Source: Tritrichomonas musculus (Eukaryota > Parabasalia > Tritrichomonadida > Tritrichomonadidae). Taken from it: 64,000 nt of DNA. The stretch lies in the NCBI GenBank assembly GCA_039105265.1, contig JAPFFF010000066.1:665949-729948 (forward strand), read 5' to 3'. This document shows positions 44,028 to 55,499 of this stretch, in pieces. Each line of letters starts with the position of its first letter. Within the stretch, counting starts at the first letter, position 1. A program made the translations under genes and the position numbers. The notes under the pieces are model-generated. The model saw only the letters and a program-made list of their open reading frames with translations, was not told the DNA's origin and did not search any database.

Positions 44028-44102
44028 TGGTTGTTATGGGAGTCGAACCCATGATACCTAGATTCTGAGTCTAGTGCCTTTGACCGCTCGGTCCAAACAA
44101 CC
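44028..44102 (-). tRNA. tRNA with anticodon CAG (Leu by codon), atypical
   Basis: On the minus strand the sequence folds into a cloverleaf: acceptor GGTTGTT/AACAACC with discriminator A, anticodon stem CTAGA/TCTAG with loop CTCAGAA (anticodon CAG, codon CUG, leucine), T arm ATGGG-TTCGACT-CCCAT. A run of seven T follows the 3' end, a Pol III terminator. Oddities: the variable region is only five bases (GTATC), whereas tRNA-Leu normally has a long class II arm, and the D arm has one extra base relative to the usual TGGCCGAGCGG. It may be a diverged Leu tRNA or a pseudogene. No intron. Confidence 0.85.
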
Positions 44103-44149
44103 TTTCGATTTATTTTAAAATAAAAAGTTAATATTTATCACCAATTGAA

Positions 44150-44833
44150 TCATTTATACCAAGCCAGAACTGCCAAAAAATTTCATTCAATTCGTCAATA
44201 ATCATTAAACCCAAGCGAATCAAAAATATTCAAAATGATGATACTGATGCAAAATAATCCGCAGTTAAAGGACAAGCAATTGAAAATATGATTCAAAAGC
44301 AGCAAATAGAGCATGAAAAGAATTAGCAATGAAGATCGGGCAAAACCAAAGGGAGGCGAGGAAGAAATCGCTCATAAAAAAGCTTAAGAAAAGCAAACTG
44401 AGTCTTAAGAAAATGAAAATGGTCAAAATGTTGACCAGGACAATCTAATTGGTGCTTATTCCAGCGGAAAGAGATCTTCAGTAGATTCCCAAAGCGCGCA
44501 ATGAACTCACAAGCTGAAAATAATGAAGCTGGCTGGCCCAGCAATCGCGCGCCTGCTTTGCTTCCGGCAGAAACTGCCGAAAGAAACATCGAAGTAGCTC
44601 GAGAACCGAGCGGGAAGCGAGGATTTCTTTTTCGTTCAACGAAGCTGGCGTCATGCTCTCACTGGGCGCATTCGATTGTGATAAAAAGCACGATTTACGT
44701 GGTTTTCTTGAATAACTTCCTTGCCCTTTTATTGAAATTTTGGAAAGCGGCTTCTGAGAAACGACAAATATTTGAATTGATATATAGTCGTAAAAAAAAG
44801 CCATTTTTCTTTTTCATTAGTAGAATCAAATAA
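44150..44833 (+). pseudogene. decayed gene relic, unknown family
   Basis: The stretch is GC-richer (especially 44320-44660) and shows plus-strand protein-like pieces in different frames: RAKPKGGEEEIAHKKA, NGQNVDQDNLIGAYSSGKRSSVDSQSA and, after a frame change, KLAGPAIARLLC. Stops interrupt each frame. An open frame at 44501-44833 overlaps but its C-terminal half is AT-driven. A hydrophilic, charged protein is suggested; no family recognised. Confidence 0.35.
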
Positions 44834-45063
44834 GTAGAATTCATATATTATACAGTGTACTATTCAATAAACTAATTTATATTTACATGATTAGAAAATT
44901 ATAGAAAATTTAAAATGTTCCAATCGTCGAAATAATAGAACCTCGATTTTTTTAACGATTCACTTGCTATCTGAATAGTGGAATAATAATCCATGGACGA
45001 TATAATTTATCAAATTCACTTTATGGCTAAAAGCCAACTTTACACATCCAGACAATCCACTTT

Positions 45064-45520
45064 TTGAGAGAACAAAATCCAGATTCCAAAGCAAAAAGAA
45101 ATAGTATTAGCTGCTGCAAGAATCTTATTTTTTCAAAAGGGATATCTTTTTCTGCAATAAGAAATTCCAAAAAAACAGTTTTTCATGATATCTTCCAAAA
45201 AACTGCTTCCACATCTATCTATGATATAAATTGCCCATTCGCACTCGTCTTCCTCGGCTTGTTTTATGATTTATCGACATTTTTGATAAAACAAATCATA
45301 AAAGCAGATGGTTGATCACATTTACTATTGATATAAGCAAAGAACAGAAAATAAATGTAAAAAAGGAATAAAGATATTTAAAGGAAAAAAGCGACACTTT
45401 TTTGAATGAAATTTCCATTCAATTTTTTCATATTGATTTAAAGGAAAAAGATGACAGTCAATGTGATAAAAAATATTTGAACAGCAATTTATTTTTATCT
45501 TTTTCATCTCTTCAATTATA
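45064..45520 (+). pseudogene. possible coding relic
   Basis: An 83-codon frame (45064-45315) ends in a region where another plus frame continues as ITFTIDISKEQKINVKKE and SDTFLNEISIQFFHIDLKEK, interrupted by at least one stop. The pieces look like protein but match no family I know. Confidence 0.25.
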
Positions 45521-45796
45521 TAAATGATCCCTATAAACAAATTTGTTTGTTAAAAAATATATTTTGATATTCAATTTTTTTATATTTTTTGGAATATATT
45601 TTCTTCTTTTCTTTATTTCTGAATATGATAAACTATTTGTTAGCCAAATTGCTGATTTTTATTGGATATAAATAAAATATTATTTAACAAAAAAAATTTT
45701 TATTATATTTTACCATAATATCAACATAAAAAACATCGATTAAATGAAAGCTTTAATTTATTTACAACATAAAACAAGGTTTAATAAAAAATAATA

Positions 45797-46261
45797 TTAC
45801 TCATCTAAATCACTAATACTTAAAAAGGTGTCCGAATTTAACTGCTGTGAAATAATTTCAAATAAGTCCGAATATATTTCATTTTGGTCGCTTTTAGATA
45901 ATTCGGTGTTATGATCTTTATCATCTGAATTATTTTTTTGTTCGTCAGGAATTTTGAAGTTCAAACATTTCTTCTCATCCATGCAAAAAGAAGTTGCGAA
46001 CGAAGAACTGGCCGGAGATGAAATAATTGTTGATTTTTTTTTTAATGTGCCAGACACTTTCTTCATCGGAAATCTGCCTTTCGTGCTGCCATACCTGAAC
46101 CTCTCTTTCTTTCTATAGTTGGTTCTTGGCGATCTTGGCATGTCGCATATATGCTTCCCATCGTCCAGTCTGTAAATGATCGGCACGTCTAGAACCGGGT
46201 TTTTGTTTGTGTGGTAGATGATTGCTTTAATTCTGTTGTTTTTGAATCCAAGGCGAGGCAT
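45797..46261 (-). CDS. hypothetical protein (154 aa), basic N-half and acidic C-half
   Basis: I do not recognise the family. Residues 1-75 are basic (MPRLGFKNNRIKAIIYHTNK, SPRTNYRKKERFRYGSTKGR) with a conserved-looking NPVLDVPIIYRLDDGKHICD segment; residues 76-95 are Ser/Thr-rich; residues 105-154 are acidic (SDLFEIISQQLNSDTFLSISDLDE). This charge split resembles small chromatin- or ribosome-associated proteins, but that is only a guess. A ribosomal-protein-like segment cannot be excluded. An initiator-like TCATA lies about 30 bases upstream of the ATG. The GC content is above that of the spacers, supporting a real gene. The TGA/TAA region at the end lies in AT-rich DNA. Confidence 0.6.
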   Translation of the reverse strand: MPRLGFKNNRIKAIIYHTNKNPVLDVPIIYRLDDGKHICDMPRSPRTNYRKKERFRYGSTKGRFPMKKVSGTLKKKSTIISSPASSSFATSFCMDEKKCLNFKIPDEQKNNSDDKDHNTELSKSDQNEIYSDLFEIISQQLNSDTFLSISDLDE

Positions 46262-49200
46262 TGCTGAAGAGTTTAAACCAATTTTCGTTATGAAAATTTA
46301 ATTCAGAAAAATCTGAATCAAACAATACTTTTTTGTTTCAAAAATTCACTTGTTTTTGTTTTTTGATATGTTTACATTTCAACTTTTTATGAAGAAATTT
46401 TTTTTTCTTAATTCAAACTTATTTATTATTCATTTTAGCTAATTTAAAAGGAATGTATTTTTTACTTAGTTTGTTTCAATGTCGTAATTTTTTATGAAAT
46501 TATTTTTTTTTTCAATTTTTCATTTGAAATTTCTTAATGCGCTATGAATTTATTTCTATTCAATTGAATTTAAAAAAACATATTAGTCTCATTATTTAAT
46601 TCAACAATAATAAAATATAAAAAATAATTAATTATGTTTATAATTATATCAGTAAATACTATATATAAATTGAATGAATTATTATCTATTGTTTTAAAAA
46701 TGGTAAAATAAAAAAAAAAAATATTCGTTATTTCAAAATTGACTAAAAAAGTAAAAAAACCGCCAATTGGTTTTATTTGTGGTTTTACATATATGATGAT
46801 CAAAATTATAATTTAATCAAATATCTCTTTTTTCCTTCTGAATAAATATCTTAAAAAAATATCAGAATGAATGCGTCTTTTTTTTCTTTGAAAACAATTC
46901 TATATAATATTGCATATTCTAAAAAAATATGAGGCTAATTTATAGTAGAATTTATTAAATATGAGCAAAATAAAATAGAAAATCGCATTAAAAAGAGTTA
47001 AAATCATCATTAGTTTTGTTATCACAGTCTTAAAAGTTTGTGAAAAAGTAATAAAAATTTTTATTTCATGCACACTTTGAAATGTTGCATATATTCTAAT
47101 TAAAATATTAAAAATATGTTTAATATAAAGTTCTAATTTGGAAAGGAAAGACAAATATTAAATAATGGTTGTATGAAGGCTCATGTTTTTAAATGGTTTA
47201 TATAAATAAAGACAAATGGCTTTGTTTCTATGATAACGCAATACATATTATATGCCATTAATACATCGATGACAATTATAAATTCAGTATCAATATAAGA
47301 TCACATAACGTATGTGATTTTTAAACATATTTTCATATATATAAAAATAATATTCATATATAAAAAACTCATTTGAAAAGGATTTGCAATAATACCTATC
47401 TGGCTAAATGATTAAAAGAAAGAAATAGAGCCTTCTCCTTCGGGCATAGAAAATTTGAATATTTTTAATAATTATGAATCAGTGAAATCTCATTTAGAGC
47501 ACTAGTCAATTCTCATTGCTTTTACATATGAAATCATCCTCACAATTTGTAAATATATATATGAAAACCATTTAATATTAGTAAGAATTTGAGCTCTATA
47601 CAAGCTACTTGTATTCCTATCCAAGGATTTGCTGCGTTACAGCAGTGAATTCGCCTAAATGATTTAGGATGCTGCAGCGAAATCTTAATCATAGCAACTT
47701 AATTTTCCAGAAACATAACGTAATGCATGTGTAATAAAGAACACTGGAATCAAATTCCTATCAATAGAAACAAGTCCAATAAAACAATCATTATAATACG
47801 CATTGTTGGCTTGACTTACAGAAATCAATCCCCATTTCTAAAAAGTTCATTTTCATAATTATTTTGTTTAGGCATAATAAGCATTCTATTATATATATTC
47901 TTTTTGTAAAGCAGCTAAAGTTATGCTTGCGAGTTTTAGTAAAATTATAACTATCAAACACTTTCATTGCATAATTTCAATGAATGCATAAGTGATGATA
48001 GTACTATTGAATATAGATTGATTATAATGTACATAAACATTGTTGCTTTTCAATAAAAAAGAACGAATTAGTGCGTCTTTGTTTTTATTGAAAATAATAT
48101 TTTGAATGTCATTGAAAGTTAAAGTTTTCCTTCTTTCAAAAAAGCATTGGCCTTTATTATATATTCATAAGTATTTCTAGAGACAATTGACGCTTTTCTG
48201 ATCTTTTAAAAAACATTTATTTTGCATCCAATGGATCAATACATCTATTAAGTATGAAAGCTAAATTATTATTTGTACACAAATGCTCTGTCTATTGCAA
48301 AATGCACTTTGAAAACATGCAAGAATCTTAAGGCAAAACATACAAATTTCTGTTTCGCGAATTTGATATATTTGGTATATCATCAAGTCTATAATTATCA
48401 CATTATTTGATATTATTCAAAAGACATATAGAGGATCTCAGTAATTCATGAAGAGCTACTTCTAATACACTTATAGAATTACTTGTTTTTCTCGAGGATA
48501 AAGCACTCAGACCTTTTTGTTTGTGCATAAAACATTCAGTAAAAAAGAAATGCTTAAAGTACTCAAAGCCTGTATCATGCATGAACACAATTTCCCTGTT
48601 TGAAATTAAAAAAGTGATTCAATCAGGTAGAAAACATAAAGCTGAATGTTATTTTAGTTTGTTTTCCAAAGTAGTTGGCCAATGCTTTCACCATCAAAGG
48701 AAAAAAGAAAGTTAAAAAATCAAGTATTTTTAAATTCAATTTTCATTGTTTATTGAGCAGAACAGGCATTAATGAATTTTCATAAGAATGTTTATATCGA
48801 TTAGGTTTTTTAATCTTGAAAATGAAAGCAACTTAATTCTCTTTTTTTATGATCTTTTTTCTTTTTTCAGTTTAACTTTCTCATTTGATTAAAGCTGTAA
48901 GAAAAAAGAAAGTGTTCCAAAGATATTAACAATTATTTTTTCTAGTTTATCAAATAAAAATTCATAATTTGAATTTTTAATGCAATTATAATAGAAATAA
49001 AAATAATTACAAAAATTCTTCAAAAAAATTAATTTGAAATAGAAATAAAAATAACTACAACATTTTGAAGAGCTTTTTCAAATTTTTAACCTAATATTTA
49101 TATTTCTATTTCGAAGAGCTTTTTTATTTTAACCTAATATTTATTTTTATTTATTTCTATTTCAAGTTCATTAATTAAATAAAATAAAATGATCTTATAT

Positions 49201-49406
49201 TTCAAAAGAGTGCTAATAATTTGAGGAAATTCTTATTGTTTTATTTTTAAAATTGAAAGAATTTGATATTATACAAATTTTTACATTCAATTTTGTAAGA
49301 TAATTCTAAATAATTATTTGAATATCAAAATAACATTCAAAATTGAATGTAAACAAAATATAAAATATAAAAAAAATAAATAATATCATTTTATTTTATT
49401 TAATTA
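46262..49406. other. long AT-rich spacer
   Basis: No gene can be supported. Short minus-strand frames at 46570-47154 are Phe/Ile/Asn-rich chance frames. Between 47400 and 48720 the sequence is more complex, and a minus-strand frame (48403-48588: MHDTGFEYFKHFFFTECFMH) faintly recalls DUF3447-ankyrin proteins, perhaps a heavily decayed copy. From 49000 to 49150 the words ATTTCTATTTCAAG and GAAATAGAAATAAAAATAA occur in repeated, partly inverted form. Confidence 0.4.
49386..49390 (+). promoter_or_regulatory. initiator-like TCATT of the coiled-coil gene
   Basis: TCATT fits TCAYW with the A 19 bases upstream of the ATG, identical to the spacing at the metacaspase gene. Confidence 0.5.
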
Positions 49407-50954
49407 ATGGATCAGTGTGAATATTCCAAACCTAGTACAGGTTTAGAAAAACATATTTTAGATTTAGATAACTACACGCACAATGAAATAGCAAAAATTT
49501 ACAATTATATTGATTCCAAAATTATAATTTTTCTACAAAACAATACACAATCAATTAACGAACTTCAAAATCGTGTATGTAATATGGAAGATAAACTTCA
49601 GCAGGCAACGCAATTATGTGAATTAAAATGTAATGATGTAATTGCTATTAAACGGCAAATTGATTCACTTAAAATTCAAGAAAACGATGAAAGCATCAAA
49701 TTGCGCAATACTCTCGATGAGAAAGATACACAAAAATCAGAAAAAAAAGCTAACTTATCAGAAAGCAGCACGAGCACCAGCTATTTAGACGACATTGAAT
49801 TTTTGAAAAGCGAGTTGAAAAACATCAAAGAACAGCTAAATTCAAGCCCATTTAGCAACCAAAAAATATATTTGGAATCAGATGAAGAGATTCCACATCA
49901 CATGAAGGAAGAGAGCTACGAAGTAAATTCCAACATTTTAACAATTCCATCCAGAATCACCCAGATAATTTCTCAAACGCTCAATTCTGCCGATCAATCA
50001 TCAGCAAATATAATTCTTGAGTTCTCTGATTCGACAGAGAGTGCAGAGGAGTCATCCCAGTCGTTCAACGAGAGAGAAATAGAGCTCGCGCCAGTAGCAT
50101 CAGAAGAAACCCTTTTTGGCACTTCAAACGAAGATGAAATAAAATTCAATGAACTCTCACAAAAAGTGGAACAGCTTATTCAAGAAAACGACTCCCTCAA
50201 AAAGGACGTTGCTGCACTCAAGCAGGCCAGCGCGATGAGCGCCCAGGCCCAGCTGGACAGGGCGATCGAGGACGCGTCAGAGGCGCTGCGCAAGTCGATG
50301 GACGCTGCGATGGCGGCGGACGACGCGCGCAGCGAGGCCGCGGAGGTGGCCGCGAAGACGTTCGACGCGATCAGCAAGGCGAACGCGGCGTCGTTCATGT
50401 CAGCCGAGGCCGAGTTCCGGGCGGCCGCGGCGAACGAGAAGGCGGACCTGATCGTCTCCGACAACAACAAGATGAACGTCGACATCAGGTGCCTCAAGTA
50501 CGAGGTAAAGAAGCTGCGCGCGCGCGTCCGCAGCCTCGAGGAGTCTGACAGCGTCGACCTCCTCGACGACAAGCTCGACATCTTCGCAGAAAAAGTGGCG
50601 CAAGTGAGCGCGAAGATCAAGAGGCTGAAGGCGGAGGTGAAGAGGCTGCGCGGCGCCGCCGGCGAGGATCAGCAGGCTGCGGTGGCGGCGCTCGCGTGCA
50701 GGGTCGACGAGGCCTGCGTCCAGTCTGCGCGCGCGTGCGAGATCGCGGCGAAGGCGGACAAGGCGGGCAGGAGCAGGGCCGGCGAGGTGATGGACAGAGT
50801 CGACAGCCTCGCCGCAGACGGCCGCGAGGTGAAGGCTGACGTTGCTGCTCTCAGACAGGAAGTCGAGCGCCTGAAGGACTGGCGCAGGCAGGAAGAAGAG
50901 AAGCCGCAGAGGAGGTTCGGTAGGAGGAAGAAGGCCTCAACAATCCTGATTTAA
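49407..50954 (+). CDS. coiled-coil protein with Ala-rich heptad region
   Basis: The 515-residue protein is almost entirely helical. Residues 40-100 form a first coiled coil (NTQSINELQNRVCNMEDKLQ), 128-147 a second (FLKSELKNIKEQL), and 245-495 a long, Ala/Glu/Lys/Arg-rich coiled coil (SQKVEQLIQENDSLKKDVAALK, AKIKRLKAEVKRLRG, ALRQEVERLKDW). Residues 150-240 are a Ser/Glu-rich linker. The C-terminus is basic (QRRFGRRKKASTILI). No enzyme motif, signal or membrane segment is visible. It may be a cytoskeletal or scaffold protein. The codon usage switches abruptly: about 23% GC at 49441-49500 and 75% at 50281-50340. It is tail-to-tail with the BspA-type relic, whose last coding trace is about 30 bases away. 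Confidence 0.8.
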   Translation: MDQCEYSKPSTGLEKHILDLDNYTHNEIAKIYNYIDSKIIIFLQNNTQSINELQNRVCNMEDKLQQATQLCELKCNDVIAIKRQIDSLKIQENDESIKLRNTLDEKDTQKSEKKANLSESSTSTSYLDDIEFLKSELKNIKEQLNSSPFSNQKIYLESDEEIPHHMKEESYEVNSNILTIPSRITQIISQTLNSADQSSANIILEFSDSTESAEESSQSFNEREIELAPVASEETLFGTSNEDEIKFNELSQKVEQLIQENDSLKKDVAALKQASAMSAQAQLDRAIEDASEALRKSMDAAMAADDARSEAAEVAAKTFDAISKANAASFMSAEAEFRAAAANEKADLIVSDNNKMNVDIRCLKYEVKKLRARVRSLEESDSVDLLDDKLDIFAEKVAQVSAKIKRLKAEVKRLRGAAGEDQQAAVAALACRVDEACVQSARACEIAAKADKAGRSRAGEVMDRVDSLAADGREVKADVAALRQEVERLKDWRRQEEEKPQRRFGRRKKASTILI

Positions 50955-50983
50955 GCACTTTTTTGTAGCCGGCATACGCCATT

Positions 50984-52823
50984 TCATGAATAAACTCTAT
51001 CATGTACTTCACTTTCGCTTTTATTTATTGCGCAGTCAGCAAACGGCGCACTCGCGCTCATCGCTGAGGAGGTGGGAAGGGACGCGCATTCTTCGAAGGC
51101 GCTGCTGGCGATTTTCGAGACGGCAGGCGGAATCTCTACTTCGCACAAGGGCGTGCAGCACGGGAACGCAGTGCCCGACGCGTCACTGGCGGCGGTATTT
51201 CCACTTTTATGAGCCGCCGGCAGTCCTTGAGTAGGCAGCTGCTGACAGCTGCCATCGCAGCGGGCAGCGTCACGCGGCAGAGCGACTTGCAGTTTCTGAA
51301 GGCAGAGTTTCCGATCTGCGACACGGACGGCGGGGCTGCGACGCGCACCTCTCGAAAGCCGAAAACTCGATTGATTCCACCCGCAGAATGCGTAGTCGCT
51401 GATTCTCGTCAGTGGCGGCGGCAGCGATGTCCGCCGCAGCGCAGTGCAGCTGATGAACGCGCTCGCCTCGATCTCTGCGACGGACGGCGGCGCATCGATC
51501 TCTGTCAGCGCGGCGCACTTTTCAAATGCGTTCATCTTTATTTCCTTCTCTGACTCGGGGACGGAAACTCGCTTCACATTCTGGCATTCGCAGAAGGCGG
51601 GCTTCCCGACGGTCCCAGCGCCATTCGGAATCGAGATGCGGCTTATCGCGGTCTTTGAAAAGCTCTTTTCATCGATTTGCGCATTCGGCAGCGCGAGGAG
51701 AATCGCGATTACTTCTGGAAGCCGAGCCTTGCGGCAGACTGCAGCGGCGTTTCTCTGTTTGGCCGCGCCCCGCTCGCATTCAATTTGCCCGCATCAGGGA
51801 GGATTTTGATTACGTCCGGGTGATCATGCACGAGGAGGCCTGCCACTGATGGGGAACTGAATGCGTCGCTCCCGATGCGCGCGCAATTGCGGTACTTCAT
51901 GCCCGCTTCCAGCATTTTGCTGCTGGAGCTGCCCCTTTCGTGCGCGGCAGATTGTTTTGCAGGCAGTCTGCGATTGAGTTGCGGCGGCACTTGATCGACT
52001 CGCGCACGGGCCTCTGGGAAATGCTTGAGAAGCTTATTTTGGCATTGAGCGCCTGGACTGTTTCCGGGCAGTAGCCGCGCACCGCGTAGACGCGCAGCGA
52101 GTAGTCGAGCCTGGCGCCGTTCAGCTTCAGGTGCCTGAAAACCTGGACGGAGCCGAAGAAAGCAGAGTACTCAATCAGAGCCGAAGAAGGCTGTTTGTTT
52201 CAAGTGTTGAAGGCGCTATTCGCGAGTTGACGCTGGCGTTCGTTCGGCTGACACACGATATGAGCTCGCCGATTGAGTCGCTTCTAATCAGCTCGCAAAC
52301 GGCAGACTCGTTTTCACCAACCTTCTCTTTTCGTCAAAGCCGTCCGGCAGCTCGCCCGCGTACTGCCCTGATTTCCGGAAAGAAAAACAGCGGATACTTC
52401 ATGCCCGCGTATCTTTCAGACAAATTGCGCGCGCGAACGCCTTTTTTACGTCCATCATTTGGCGCTGTATGAGGAGGAGGGCCTTGCACCTCTTAAAGAC
52501 GCAGAAAATCTGGAAGTTTGAGAAAAAAGATCTGATTTCGCCTGAATCCGAGGAGGATCTGAAACATTTCCCCATAAAGGTTGGCTGCCCTGTGGTTTTT
52601 TGATATGCGAGCGAGCAAGTAGAAACGATTTGGGCGCCGCTTTGTCTTTGCGGATGCTGCTCCCACCGATTTTCTTGATCAGGTTTGCGTAGTTCTCTCC
52701 CTCGCGGTCGTCGCTCTCTAGGAAATCCAAAAGGATCGCCTGCGCACTTGCCATTTTTTCTATATATATCTTGATTTCCATTGTAGAATATGACTTAAAA
52801 AAAGGTGATATGAAATCAATCAA
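50984..52823 (-). pseudogene. DUF3447-ankyrin plus BspA-LRR gene, decayed
   Basis: On the minus strand the pieces follow the order of a common trichomonad protein type. N-terminus: MEIKIYIEKMASAQAILLDF with DREGENYANLIKKIGG (about 52640-52785). Middle: LIRSDSIGELISCVSRTNAS, LIEYSAFFGSVQVFRHLKLN and RVYAVRGYCPETVQALNAKI, the DUF3447/ankyrin region. Then ankyrin-like NRETPLQSAARLGFQ, and BspA-type LRRs (ERCA/AF anchors: KMNAFEKCAALTEIDAPPSV, GNSAFRNCKSLCRVTLP, SSAFEECASL). At least five frame changes separate them, so the gene is dead unless the region was mis-sequenced. The whole relic is GC-rich, unlike most DUF3447 genes. It formerly encoded a cytoplasmic or surface-associated protein of unknown role. 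Confidence 0.75.
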
Positions 52824-53778
52824 TTTTTTTGAGAGAAAAAGTCACAAAGGAGAAATTTATTCAATTCTACTTCTCGTTCAAAATATCACCAAATCCGGAA
52901 AACAACTAAAAAAAATCAAAGAGCTTTTTTATTATATATATATATATTGTGCTTATATTATCTTTTAATGAAATAAATATTTGTGTTTATAATTTTTTAC
53001 ACCATCTCTATCAAAATAGGATATTCACAAATCTGAGAAGAAGAAAATTCCTATTGTGATTCAACAAATCCATTAATTTTATCCTTTTCATGTAAAAAAG
53101 CATTTTTATTATAATAAATTTGTTTCTATATTTTGATGCTTATTGCATTTTGGTCAACGTATTATAATAATATATTTATATTGAATAATCTTGAGGTCGT
53201 TGCGGTATTTTAGGAAAGAAAATTAATCAAATTATGAAATTCCGTTGACTGTGTCGTTGTATCAAATCATCAAACTCTACAGTAGATGCACTTAGGTAGG
53301 CGACACTTTCAAACAAGAAGTTTTTATTTAGATTTTATGGGACGAGTTTATTCATTGAAAAAGTTCAGCAACCAACTTTTCCCTTAATTAATTTCATTTA
53401 TAAAAACCTTTATATACATATAAATATCAATTTTCAAAATGGAATTTTAGTTTTAAAATTAATTTTATTATATATTTATTATTTTAATATAATAAATATA
53501 AGGAGTAAACATTTTTTTTATAAGATATTCAATATTTATTTTTCAATTAAATTTAAAATGTAACAAATTTTTAAAATATATTATTTAAAATGATTAATAC
53601 ATTAAATATTATCTATTTTAAAATTTTTATAAACATTTTTAAATTTATATAATATCATAAACACTAAAATTATTTTATAAATTATAGGATATAATTATTT
53701 TGAAAAAACTTGAATAAAAATTAAGAAAATTATTTATCAAATAATTGAGATAAAAAGTTTGTAATTTTTGAAAAATGA
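52824..53778. other. AT-rich spacer
   Basis: No gene or repeat can be supported between the two relics. Confidence 0.5.
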
Positions 53779-54745
53779 ATGGAAAAAAATAAGTCAGATA
53801 AATTTGAAAGGAAAAATAGTGGTCTGCCATTTGATTATATATATAGAAAAATGAATTATCAAAATTTAAAACTTCTTGTTGATATTTCAAAATTTAAAAT
53901 TGATAATTTGGTTCTAGGTCGTGGATACCATGGTCTTGTTCGTAAAAGAATTCGCCCAGCTTCTAGATTCAAGCCTGAATTGGTCGTTGCTGTGAAATAT
54001 TTAAGAGATGGAATAGTTAAAACCGGCAAAGGTCAAAAGATTTTTTGCGATGAAGTTGCATTGCAATGCGCTCATGCCGAAAGGCTCACTTAGATCACTG
54101 ATTGATCGAGATGCTTCCGGAAACGCTCCTGACAACTGGGAGACCACCAAAGCGATGAACATTTTCGGCATCGCTGCGGGAATGTCCAACCCCAGCCAGA
54201 AGCCGTGATGCACAGAGACTTGAAAACGGAGAACATCGTGCTCGCGAATTCCGATGCGAAGATAACCGGCACTGCCTTCGCAGATATTTGCAGAGAAGCA
54301 GCTGAAGGGCAGACAGAGCGAGCAGTCGATTTTGGATGGCCCGCTCACGTGCCGCCGGAATTTGTTAGGGATGGCTTCTCCCTTCCGTTGCACAAAGCTG
54401 GCGTGTTCTCCTATTCGCTCATTTTGCATGAGCTGGCGACTGGCAAGAGGCGCCGGGAGGACGACAGAGCTAAGTTTAGCCTTTGTGACTGCATATATAG
54501 AGGACTGAGTCGATTCATCTGTGACAGCGGAATCCCTCGAGACCACGCCGAGCTCATCGAGAGATGCGCCGATCCAAATCGGGAGAGACCCGTCCTTCAT
54601 ACAGATAGCAAAAGGCTTCATGGACTGCAGTGATGCTTATTTCAACACGGAGTTGATGAAGATGTTTTCCATGATTACGTTGACGAAGCAGTGAAAGATC
54701 GAGACTTCTCTGCCCTCTCGGACTCAATTGATGACGATTAATCTA
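53779..54745 (+). pseudogene. TKL-type protein kinase gene, frameshifted
   Basis: Kinase motifs occur in order but in different frames: Gly-rich loop LGRGYHGLVRKR and VAVKYL (53920-54000), PKGSLRSLIDRDASGNAPDNW and TTKAMNIFGIAAGM (54078-54190), then MHRDLKTENIVL (from 54208), a degenerate DFG segment (DAKITGTAFAD), PPEF and GVFSYSLILHELATGKR. At least two frameshifts separate the N-lobe, the hinge/helix D region and the catalytic loop. The wording (PxGSLxxLI, FGIAAGM, MHRDLKxEN) is typical of the large trichomonad TKL kinase family. The N-terminal ~45 residues are AT-rich coding, the rest GC-rich. Unlike the gene at 37674, the HRD motif is intact, so this was an active kinase before decay. 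Confidence 0.8.
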
Positions 54746-55149
54746 TTTAAGGAATAATAAACAATGTTTTGCAAAATAGCATCCTGCAAGTGACAAAAAT
54801 AATGAGGTTTTGATGTCTTGTTTTACAGCAAAAATCGTGTTTTAAAAAATTTGTTCGTTATTATTTTTGTGTAAGTTGAACAATTGCTTCAGTATGCTTA
54901 TTTCAAAAAAAAAGTTCTTTATTTGCTACTCCATCAGACATATCTCGTGTTTAATCATATGTTTATTACATAATAATATTCATTCAGAATTTCACTTTCA
55001 AAAATTAAGATATGGAGTAAGTCTTGTTTTCAATTTTTTCTTCTGATAAGGGGACTGGTATTTCTTTGAATCATATGCATCATGAAAATGTATCTTCAAT
55101 TGATATCAATTTATCGCTATTTTGTAGTTAATATATTTATTGAATTGCA
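54746..55149. other. spacer
   Basis: No gene or repeat is recognised here. Confidence 0.45.
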
Positions 55150-55499
55150 TTATAAAAAAGAATTAAAAGCATTTTCATTATTTTTTGTTGGCGCCAGCTC
55201 TTCATTTTGCTTTGCAAATCCAGCCTGTTGCTTCATTATTAATTCAAGTATCGATTTTATTTGGTTCATTTGGTCATCAAATTCTTTTTTCTTGTTTTCA
55301 TAATCTTTTTGTTGGCTTTGCAATTTTTCTTCATTGGATTCACAATTGAAATTTTGCTTCTTTGATGGATTTTGTTTGTTAACTGCTCATTATTAGATGC
55401 AAGTTGGCGTATTTTATCTTCTTTTAGAAGTCTTTCTTCTTTTTCTTCAATGCAATATATTTTGCCATTTATTAGAGCACTGCCATCTATTTTTCGCAT
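55150..55499 (-). pseudogene. coiled-coil protein relic, one frame change
   Basis: The minus-strand frame begins MRKIDGSALINGKIYCIEEK and EERLLKEDKIRQLASNNEQL, then a frame change near 55370 leads into CESNEEKLQSQQKDYENKKK, EFDDQMNQIKSILELIMKQQ and AGFAKQNEELAPTKNNE before a stop near 55152. All are coiled-coil-type sequences rich in Lys, Glu and Gln. It looks like a small coiled-coil gene or the 3' end of a larger one. No family recognised. Confidence 0.5.

Noticed and set aside
46570-47154. Two minus frames of 77 and 84 codons
   Set aside because: Hydrophobic, AT-driven composition with no conserved pattern.
47630-47700. Possible tRNA near GCTGCGTTACAGCAG
   Set aside because: Only small hairpins; no A/B boxes or cloverleaf.
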